Origin: Oscillospiraceae bacterium
GTDB lineage: Bacteria; Bacillota; Clostridia; Oscillospirales; Ruminococcaceae
DNA length: 11,337 nucleotides
Direction: 5' to 3'
Assembly (NCBI GenBank): GCA_902798675.1
Contig: CADBXQ010000006.1
Coordinates: 12,484-23,820, forward strand
The translations under genes and the position numbers were made by a program. A model generated the notes under the pieces. It saw only the letters and a program-made list of their open reading frames with translations, did no database searches and had not been told where the DNA came from. Below, piece by piece: positions 6,626 to 11,337 of this stretch (position 1 is its first letter; each line of letters begins with the position of its first letter).

Positions 6626-6651
6626 GATTTGAAGCATTTTTATTAAAAATT

Positions 6652-6657
6652 GGGAGG
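6652..6657 (+). promoter_or_regulatory. Ribosome binding site that decides the adk start
   Basis: GGGAGG lies 7 bases before ATG 6665. An in-frame TTG at 6650 overlaps this site and so cannot be the start, which removes five false residues. Confidence 0.8.
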
Positions 6658-6664
6658 AAATTTT

Positions 6665-7303
6665 ATGAATTTAATACTGTTGGGAGCGCCAGGAGCCGGC
6701 AAAGGGACTCAAGCCGAGGCGATTTGCAAGGAATTTCATATACCGGCCATTTCAACTGGAAATATTTTGCGAGAAGCGATTAAAAATGGCGATGAATTGG
6801 GGCTTAAAGCCAAGTCATATATGGACCTTGGAAAGCTTGTCCCGGATGAGGTTGTTATTGGAATTTTAAAGGAAAGGCTCAAAGGTGATGACTGCAAAGA
6901 GGGTTTTGTTCTTGATGGATTCCCGCGAACCTTGCCGCAAGCCGAAGCGCTTGACAAAATGAACATTAACATTGACAAAGTCGTTGAAATCAACGTTCCG
7001 GATGAAGTCATTTTAGAAAGGCTCTCTGGAAGACGTGTTTGCGAAAAGTGCGGCGCAACATATCACACCCAGAACAAAAAGCCAAAAGTTGAAGGAATTT
7101 GCGATTTTTGTGGGGATAAACTGATTCGGCGCAAGGATGACAATCTTGAAACAATCAAAGACAGGTTAAAAGTTTTTCATGATCAAACTGAGCCGCTAAA
7201 AGAGTACTATTTGGCTCAAAACAAGCTTTGTGTTGTGACAGAATATGGCTCTGTTGAGTCTTCCAGGAAAGCAACGCTTGACGCAATCAGAGGCAATATA
7301 TGA
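6665..7303 (+). CDS. adk: Adenylate kinase, zinc-LID type
   Basis: Adenylate kinase interconverts ATP plus AMP and two ADP in the cytosol. From ATG 6665 it has 212 residues, the usual long bacterial form. The P-loop GAPGAGKGTQ is at 7-16, STGNILRE (30-37) is in the AMP-binding part, and DGFPRTLPQAEAL is at 84-96. The LID domain begins GRR at 122-124 and carries four cysteines, C126, C129, C146 and C149, the structural zinc site typical of Gram-positive enzymes. Its stop overlaps the map start (ATGA), so the two are probably translated together. Location after secY is standard in Bacillota. Confidence 0.98.
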   Translation: MNLILLGAPGAGKGTQAEAICKEFHIPAISTGNILREAIKNGDELGLKAKSYMDLGKLVPDEVVIGILKERLKGDDCKEGFVLDGFPRTLPQAEALDKMNINIDKVVEINVPDEVILERLSGRRVCEKCGATYHTQNKKPKVEGICDFCGDKLIRRKDDNLETIKDRLKVFHDQTEPLKEYYLAQNKLCVVTEYGSVESSRKATLDAIRGNI

Positions 7304-8049
7304 TCAATTTGAGGACGCAGCGCGAAATAATAAAACTACAAGACGCAGCAAAAATTTCAGCTTTAGCTTTACAGGTTGCTGGCGAACTTTGCAAGCCAGG
7401 GGTAACGACCTGGGAAATTGATAAGGCTGTTGAAAAATTTATTATTTCGCAAAAAGCAGAGCCTAGTTTTTTAAACTATCAGGGCTTTCCGGCCTCTTCC
7501 TGCATATCCGTCAACGACACTGTTATTCATGGAATTCCCTCAAAAGACATCGTCTTAAAAAGTGGGGATATTGTCAGCGTTGACGTTGGAGCTTTCTATA
7601 ACGGATATCATGGCGATAATGCATACACTTTTAAAGTTGGCGAGGTTTCAAAAGAACTTGAAAAGCTTTTGGAAACAACGAAGAATGCTCTATATTCCGG
7701 AATTTCGGAGGCTATCGTTGGCAACAGGATTGGAGACATTTCATCCGCTGTTGAAAAAACCGTTGAGGTTTGCGGATATGGAGTGGTTCGGGAGTTTGTT
7801 GGGCATGGCGTTGGCAAAAATTTGCACGAAGACCCTGAAGTTCCAAACTTTGGCATGGCAGGAAAAGGCCCGCGCCTGGCGGCTGGAATGGTTATTGCTA
7901 TTGAGCCAATGATCAACCAAGGAAGCGGTGATATAGTTCGCCTGGCTGACGGATGGACAATTAAAACCGCGGACAGGTCGCCGTCAGCCCATTTTGAGCA
8001 CACAGTTTTGGTCTCAAAAAGCGGCCCGGTTATTTTGACAAAACCTTGA
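7300..8049 (+). CDS. map: Methionine aminopeptidase, type I
   Basis: This enzyme removes the initiator methionine from nascent proteins after deformylation. The 249-residue product is the short type I form without an N-terminal zinc-finger extension. The five metal ligands are present: D95 (SVDVG), D106 (HGDNAYT), H169 (FVGHGVG), E202 (AIEPM) and E233 (FEHTV). The substrate-pocket histidines H77 (VIHGIP) and H176 are also there. The start overlaps the adk stop by 4 bases. All residues needed for catalysis are intact, so an active enzyme is expected. Confidence 0.98.
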   Translation: MINLRTQREIIKLQDAAKISALALQVAGELCKPGVTTWEIDKAVEKFIISQKAEPSFLNYQGFPASSCISVNDTVIHGIPSKDIVLKSGDIVSVDVGAFYNGYHGDNAYTFKVGEVSKELEKLLETTKNALYSGISEAIVGNRIGDISSAVEKTVEVCGYGVVREFVGHGVGKNLHEDPEVPNFGMAGKGPRLAAGMVIAIEPMINQGSGDIVRLADGWTIKTADRSPSAHFEHTVLVSKSGPVILTKP

Positions 8050-8054
8050 GGTGC

Positions 8055-8064
8055 GAGGGTGGGG
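8055..8064 (+). promoter_or_regulatory. Ribosome binding site for the KOW protein
   Basis: GAGGGTGGGG ends 7 bases before ATG 8072. It lies downstream of the in-frame GTG at 8051, which rules out that GTG and supports the ATG start. Confidence 0.65.
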
Positions 8065-8071
8065 CTTTATT

Positions 8072-8335
8072 ATGGAAATTCAAAAAGGAGCGATAGTTAA
8101 ATCTGTTGCAGGGCATGATAAGGATCGATTTTATTTAATTGTTAAAATTGAGGGGAAGCGCGCATATATAGCTGATGGCAAAAGAAGGAAAATTGGTTGC
8201 CCAAAGCCTAAAAATTTTTTGCATATTAAGGCCACCAACAAACTGGTTGATTTAGCGGACTATAGGACGGATAAATCCCTGCGGCTTCTTTTGCATAGTT
8301 ATAATTATAAAGATCAAGAAAACCCAGAAAATTAG
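8072..8335 (+). CDS. Small KOW-domain (L14e-like) RNA-binding protein
   Basis: From ATG 8072 this encodes 87 residues. The N-terminal part has a KOW-type pattern (residues 5-24: KGAIV, then SVAGHDKDRFYLIV), followed by YIADGKRRKIGCPKPKN (32-48), which resembles the small L14e/L27e-like KOW proteins found between map and infA in many Bacillota. The C-terminal part is basic and then acidic. Its role is not established; an RNA or ribosome-binding function is inferred from the fold and the setting among translation genes. It has no signal peptide or membrane segment. The start was chosen over GTG 8051 because of the binding site at 8055-8064 and family N-termini. Confidence 0.88.
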   Translation: MEIQKGAIVKSVAGHDKDRFYLIVKIEGKRAYIADGKRRKIGCPKPKNFLHIKATNKLVDLADYRTDKSLRLLLHSYNYKDQENPEN

Positions 8336-8344
8336 GAGGCTGCC

Positions 8345-8563
8345 ATGTCAAAAGATGATGTTATTGAAGTTGAAGGCAGGGTTGTTGAAGCTTTGCCAAA
8401 CGCAACGTTTCAGGTTGAGCTTGAAAACGGACATCGCATACTTGCGCATATATCTGGAAAATTGCGGATGAATTTTATAAAAATTTTGGTTGGAGATAAG
8501 GTGACTGTTGAGATGTCGCCATATGATCTGAGCAAAGGCAGGATAACCTGGCGCTCAAAGTGA
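8345..8563 (+). CDS. infA: Translation initiation factor IF-1
   Basis: IF-1 occupies the 30S A site during initiation and helps IF-2 and IF-3 select the initiator tRNA. The 72-residue product has exactly the typical length and an S1-like OB fold: MSKDDVIEVEGRVVEALPNA, then VELENGHRILAHISGKLRMN, and VEMSPYDLSKGRITWR. Most bacteria have ITYR or ITFR at the last position; the tryptophan here is a mild variation. AGGAGG at about 8334-8339 overlaps the end of the KOW gene. Its position before rpmJ is standard. Confidence 0.98.
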   Translation: MSKDDVIEVEGRVVEALPNATFQVELENGHRILAHISGKLRMNFIKILVGDKVTVEMSPYDLSKGRITWRSK

Positions 8564-8607
8564 AATTTGAGCCTGGGCGTTTGAAATTTTAAGGGAGGGA
8601 GTTTGAA

Positions 8608-8721
8608 ATGAAAGTTCGGCCTTCGGTTAAGCCCATGTGTGAAAAATGCAAAGTGATTAAACGCAAAGGGCGAGTGATGGTGATATGTGAAAATAAAAAG
8701 CATAAACAACGGCAAGGTTGA
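8608..8721 (+). CDS. rpmJ: Large ribosomal subunit protein bL36, zinc-binding form
   Basis: bL36 is the smallest 50S protein and sits deep in 23S rRNA near the GTPase centre. The 37-residue product starts MKVRPSVKPMCEKCKVIKR and carries the zinc ligands C11, C14, C27 and H32, as in the normal cysteine-containing form. It ends in KHKQRQG, the usual C-terminus. AGGGAGGGAG at about 8591-8600 is the ribosome binding site. Its coding region is very short but every family position is present. Confidence 0.97.
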   Translation: MKVRPSVKPMCEKCKVIKRKGRVMVICENKKHKQRQG

Positions 8722-8762
8722 AAATATAGCATTAAAAAAATCAAACAGGAGGTGCAACAACA

Positions 8763-9131
8763 ATGGCCAGAATAGCTGGAGTTGACTTGCCAAGAGGAAA
8801 AAGAATTGAAATAGGCTTGACATATATATATGGCATCGGGTGCAGTATGTCGAGAAAAATTTTAAAAGCAACCGGCGTTAATCCAGACACAAGAGTTTCT
8901 GATTTGAGCGAGGATGAAACGTCAAAGCTTCGTGATTATATCGACAAAAACGTCAGCGTTGAAGGAGACTTGAGGCGCGAAGTTGGTTTAAACATTAAAA
9001 GACTTATTGAAATTAATTGTTATCGTGGAAGACGCCATAGGATGGGACTGCCTGTTCGCGGGCAAAACACCAAGACCAATGCTCGAACAAGAAAAGGCCC
9101 CAAGAAAACTATGGCAAACAAAAAGAAGTAA
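8763..9131 (+). CDS. rpsM: Small ribosomal subunit protein uS13
   Basis: uS13 is a 30S head protein that forms bridges B1a/B1b to uL5 and 23S rRNA and contacts P-site tRNA with its tail. The 122-residue product starts MARIAGVDLPRGKRIEIGL, contains the helix-two-turn-helix segment, and has RRHRMGLPVRGQNTKTNART near the end with a lysine-rich tail. AGGAGGTG at about 8748-8755 is the ribosome binding site. It opens the alpha block. Confidence 0.98.
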   Translation: MARIAGVDLPRGKRIEIGLTYIYGIGCSMSRKILKATGVNPDTRVSDLSEDETSKLRDYIDKNVSVEGDLRREVGLNIKRLIEINCYRGRRHRMGLPVRGQNTKTNARTRKGPKKTMANKKK

Positions 9132-9146
9132 TGGAGGAATGGGAGC

Positions 9147-9548
9147 ATGGCAAAAGTTGCTAAAAAGACGACAACCGTCAGGAGGCGCAGGGAGCGTAAA
9201 AACATTCAAAAAGGTTCTGTCCATATACAAGCAACCTTTAATAACACTATAGTCACCATAACAGACACAAAAGGAAACGCGATTTCTTGGGCTTCATCTG
9301 GCGGATTGGGATTTCGCGGAAGCAAAAAATCAACTCCTTTTGCAGCTCAAACTGCAGCTGAAAAAGCAGCAAAAGCCGCTATGGAGCATGGGCTTAAATC
9401 TGTTGAAGTTTTTGTTAAAGGGCCGGGATCTGGTCGTGAGGCAGCGATTCGCGCGCTTCAATCCGCAGGGCTTGAAGTCAGCATGATCAAAGACGTGACG
9501 CCAATACCTCACAATGGATGTCGCCCGCCAAAAAGAAGACGTGTTTAA
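9147..9548 (+). CDS. rpsK: Small ribosomal subunit protein uS11
   Basis: uS11 lies on the 30S platform near the mRNA exit and the E site. The 133-residue product has an arginine-rich N-terminal tail, then SVHIQATFNNTIVTITDTKG, the GFRGSKKSTPFAAQ block and the C-terminal PHNGCRPPKRRRV, all near invariant in the family. It follows rpsM by 15 bases with TGGAGGAATGGGAG at 9131-9144 as binding region. Nothing is unusual. Confidence 0.98.
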   Translation: MAKVAKKTTTVRRRRERKNIQKGSVHIQATFNNTIVTITDTKGNAISWASSGGLGFRGSKKSTPFAAQTAAEKAAKAAMEHGLKSVEVFVKGPGSGREAAIRALQSAGLEVSMIKDVTPIPHNGCRPPKRRRV

Positions 9549-9576
9549 AAAATTTGGAAACAGGAGGTAATATTTA

Positions 9577-10203
9577 ATGGCAAGATATACTGGAGCGGTT
9601 TGCAGGCTCTGCCGAAGAGAAGGGAAAAAGCTCTTTTTGAAGGGCGAGCGCTGCTACTTAGACAAATGCTCTGTTGCGCGGAGGGAATATGCTCCGGGGC
9701 AGCACGGGCAGGTTAGGAAAAAAATTTCTGACTATGGAATTCAGCTTAGAGCAAAACAGCTTGCTAAGCGATACTATGGCGTTTTGGAAAGCCAATTTGC
9801 TAAATATTTTAATATGGCTGAAAGAAAAGCTGGGATGACAGGCGAAAATTTGCTGAAAATTTTGGAATCCAGGCTTGATAATGTCGTATATAGCGCAGGT
9901 TTTGCGTCCTCTCGAGCTGAAGCAAAGCAGCTTATCCTACACAATCATTTTACATTAAACGGAAAAAAAGTGAATATATCTTCAATTTTAGTTAAACCCG
10001 GGGATGTTATTGAATTAAAGGCTTCAAGCAAATCTTTGGAAAAATTTAAAACGGTTTTTGAAAATTTCTCATCTCGACCGGCGCCTATGTGGATGAATGT
10101 GGATAAAGACGCGATGAAGATAACGATTGAGCGTTTGTGTAATCGAGATGAAGTCGAGCTGGACGTTGCAGAACACTTAATAGTTGAGCTGTATTCAAAA
10201 TAA
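9577..10203 (+). CDS. rpsD: Small ribosomal subunit protein uS4, zinc-binding form
   Basis: uS4 nucleates assembly of the 16S 5' domain and helps unwind mRNA at the entry channel. The 208-residue protein has four N-terminal cysteines, C9, C12, C26 and C31, that form a zinc site in the cysteine-containing class. The S4 RNA-binding domain follows at about 98-160 (ESRLDNVVYSAGFASSRAEA). AGGAGG lies about 9563-9568. In E. coli uS4 represses the alpha operon, and in B. subtilis rpsD is a separate autoregulated gene. Here it sits between rpsK and rpoA as in clostridia. Confidence 0.98.
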   Translation: MARYTGAVCRLCRREGKKLFLKGERCYLDKCSVARREYAPGQHGQVRKKISDYGIQLRAKQLAKRYYGVLESQFAKYFNMAERKAGMTGENLLKILESRLDNVVYSAGFASSRAEAKQLILHNHFTLNGKKVNISSILVKPGDVIELKASSKSLEKFKTVFENFSSRPAPMWMNVDKDAMKITIERLCNRDEVELDVAEHLIVELYSK

Positions 10204-10249
10204 TTTAATCAACATTTAGGAAAACAGGCAGCGCGGAAAATTTGTTGTT

Positions 10250-10273
10250 TGGTTTAGATAATATTTTGAACCA
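10250..10273 (+). other. Hairpin in the rpsD-rpoA spacer
   Basis: Bases 10250-10258 can pair with 10265-10273 in a 9-base-pair stem (including two G-U pairs) around the 6-base loop TAATAT. No U run follows, so it does not look like an intrinsic terminator. It lies in the longest spacer of the window (10204-10317, 114 bases), where I see no open reading frame and only a weak promoter-like pair (TTGAAC 10266-10271, TCTAAA 10290-10295). It could be a processing, stability or regulatory element, or chance. Confidence 0.4.
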
Positions 10274-10303
10274 CCAGGGAATATTGTTTTCTAAACTGCT
10301 TAC

Positions 10304-10309
10304 AGGAGG
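10304..10309 (+). promoter_or_regulatory. Ribosome binding site of rpoA
   Basis: AGGAGG lies 8 bases before ATG 10318, a consensus site following the 114-base spacer. Confidence 0.85.
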
Positions 10310-10317
10310 TTTTTTTA

Positions 10318-11271
10318 ATGATAGAAATTGAAAGGCCAAGGATTGAGGCAACCAGCGTTAAAGCTGATGGAACATATGGAAGACTTGTCCTTGAGCCGCT
10401 GGAGCGTGGATTTGGAGTGACGCTTGGCAATTCGCTCAGGAGGGTTTTGTTATCTTCACTTCCGGGTACTGCAGTAACGTCGATAAAAATAGATGGAATA
10501 CAGCATGAATTCTCAACAATTCCTGGTGTTAAAGAAGACATAACCGAGATAATTTTAAACATAAAAGGCTTGGCGCTTAAGATACATGGAGAGGTTCCAA
10601 AGACGATTTATATAAATTCAGACAAAGAAGGAGAGCTAACTGCCGGCGACATCAAAGCCGATTCGGACGTTGAAATTTTAGATCCAAAGATGCATATAGC
10701 AACCCTGGATAAAGGCGCAAGCCTTCAAATGGAGCTTGTTGTTGATCGCGGCAGGGGATATGTTTCGGCGGAAAGAAACAAAAGCGAAGGTTCAAATATA
10801 ATCGGCGTTATTCCGGTTGACAGCATATATACGCCAGTTTTAAAGGTTAACTATTCCGTTGAAAACACGCGCGTTGGCCAGATGACGGACTATGATAAAC
10901 TAACTCTTGACGTTTGGACTGATGGGACAATATCTGCAAAAGAGGCGATATCTTTAGCTGCCAAGATTCTCAATGAACATCTCAATTTATTCACAACCTT
11001 GTCTGAGGAAAAATATTCAGAAAACATAATGGTTGAAAAGGAAGATGACGCTCGAGAAAACTTGCTTGAGATGACTATTGAGGAACTTGATTTATCTGTT
11101 CGTTCTTTTAATTGTTTAAAAAGAGCAGGAATAAACACGCTTGGAGATTTGATAAATCATACCGAAGAAGATATGATGAAAGTTAGAAATTTAGGCAGAA
11201 AATCTTTAGATGAAGTTGAATTAAAAGTTAAATCACTGGGCTATTCTTTCAAGCCAAGTGACGAAGAATGA
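10318..11271 (+). CDS. rpoA: DNA-directed RNA polymerase subunit alpha
   Basis: The alpha subunit dimerises to start RNA polymerase assembly and contacts UP elements and activators. The 317-residue protein has the N-terminal assembly domain (about 1-230) with LEPLERGFGVTLGNSLRR (25-42) and DGIQHEFSTIPGVKED (59-74). A flexible acidic linker follows (about 231-250). The C-terminal domain (about 250-312) contains VRSFNCLKRAGINTLGDL, in which R262 matches the DNA-contacting arginine 265 of E. coli, and RNLGRKSLDEV. Length and both domains are typical. It has its own strong AGGAGG and is followed by rplQ after 24 bases. Confidence 0.99.
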   Translation: MIEIERPRIEATSVKADGTYGRLVLEPLERGFGVTLGNSLRRVLLSSLPGTAVTSIKIDGIQHEFSTIPGVKEDITEIILNIKGLALKIHGEVPKTIYINSDKEGELTAGDIKADSDVEILDPKMHIATLDKGASLQMELVVDRGRGYVSAERNKSEGSNIIGVIPVDSIYTPVLKVNYSVENTRVGQMTDYDKLTLDVWTDGTISAKEAISLAAKILNEHLNLFTTLSEEKYSENIMVEKEDDARENLLEMTIEELDLSVRSFNCLKRAGINTLGDLINHTEEDMMKVRNLGRKSLDEVELKVKSLGYSFKPSDEE

Positions 11272-11295
11272 GAAATCCGTGAGGGGTGATTAGAA

Positions 11296-11337
11296 ATGGC
11301 AGGTAGAAGAAAGCTTGGCAGGGCGTCTGACAGCAGG
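11296..11337 (+). CDS. rplQ: Large ribosomal subunit protein bL17, N-terminal fragment (cut by window end)
   Basis: The last 42 bases encode 14 residues, MAGRRKLGRASDSR, which match the N-terminus of bL17 (usual form MxxRKLGRxSxxR). GAGGGGTGA at 11281-11289 is a suitable ribosome binding site. bL17 sits at the tunnel exit, and its place directly after rpoA is standard in bacteria. The remainder lies outside the window. Confidence 0.93.
   Translation, partial: MAGRRKLGRASDSR

Noticed and set aside
6636..6650. AT-only inverted repeat between secY and adk as a terminator
   Set aside because: Six A-T pairs around a 3-base loop are too weak, there is no GC-rich stem, and the adk ribosome binding site follows at once.
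7562..7912. Plus-strand 116-codon frame inside map
   Set aside because: It is an out-of-frame shadow of map, whose five metal ligands and full length are intact in the main frame.
8561..8589. Repeated TGAAATTT and possible hairpin between infA and rpmJ
   Set aside because: The stem is six A-T pairs broken by mismatches, and similar A/T-rich words occur before other genes here, so it is likely background.
10266..10295. TTGAAC and TCTAAA as an rpoA promoter
   Set aside because: Both hexamers match consensus at only about four of six positions with an 18-base spacer, which is expected often by chance in AT-rich DNA.
1..11337. A new defence, mobile or biosynthetic system hidden in the window
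   Set aside because: Essentially all the sequence is occupied by well-known translation, secretion and transcription genes on one strand. There are no foreign-looking genes, long repeats or long gene-free stretches.

Overview
This window is a continuous, all plus-strand stretch of the S10-spc-alpha ribosomal protein supercluster. It runs from the 3' part of rpsC (uS3) to the first 14 codons of rplQ (bL17). The organism looks like a member of the Bacillota, probably Clostridia. The reasons are AT-leaning DNA, strong AGGAGG-type ribosome binding sites before almost every gene, the short zinc-type uS14 (type Z), cysteine-containing forms of uS4, uL24 and bL36, and the order secY-adk-map-KOW protein-infA-rpmJ-rpsM-rpsK-rpsD-rpoA-rplQ. 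I cannot name a genus from the sequence alone.

Layout: the end of the S10 block comes first (rpsC', rplP, rpmC, rpsQ; 1-1255). The spc block follows (rplN, rplX, rplE, rpsN type Z, rpsH, rplF, rplR, rpsE, rpmD, rplO, secY; 1304-6625). Next is a housekeeping insert, adk, map and a small KOW RNA-binding protein (6665-8335). The window ends with infA, rpmJ and the alpha block (rpsM, rpsK, rpsD, rpoA, start of rplQ; 8345 to the end). There are 24 complete protein genes and two cut by the window edges. Two genes, rpmD and rpmJ, are under 60 codons. No RNA gene, mobile element, CRISPR array or intrinsic terminator is visible. The longest gene-free stretch is 114 bases, between rpsD and rpoA.

Together the genes supply both ribosomal subunits, the SecYEG channel subunit, initiation factor IF1, the RNA polymerase alpha subunit, adenylate kinase and methionine aminopeptidase. 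Spacing is tight, with overlaps of 1 base (rpsC/rplP, rplP/rpmC), 4 bases (adk/map) and 3 bases of stop/ribosome-binding-site sharing elsewhere. This fits one long transcript with translational coupling. Starts are not all ATG: rpsQ, rplN and rplE use GTG and rpsE uses TTG.

I see no undescribed biological system here; most of the window is ordinary. The clearest anomaly is the 5' end of rpsH. This gene lacks a recognisable ribosome binding site, and the usual N-terminal residues of uS8 seem broken across two reading frames beside a CTATAA-TA-CTATAA repeat. A second point is a hairpin in the rpsD-rpoA spacer.
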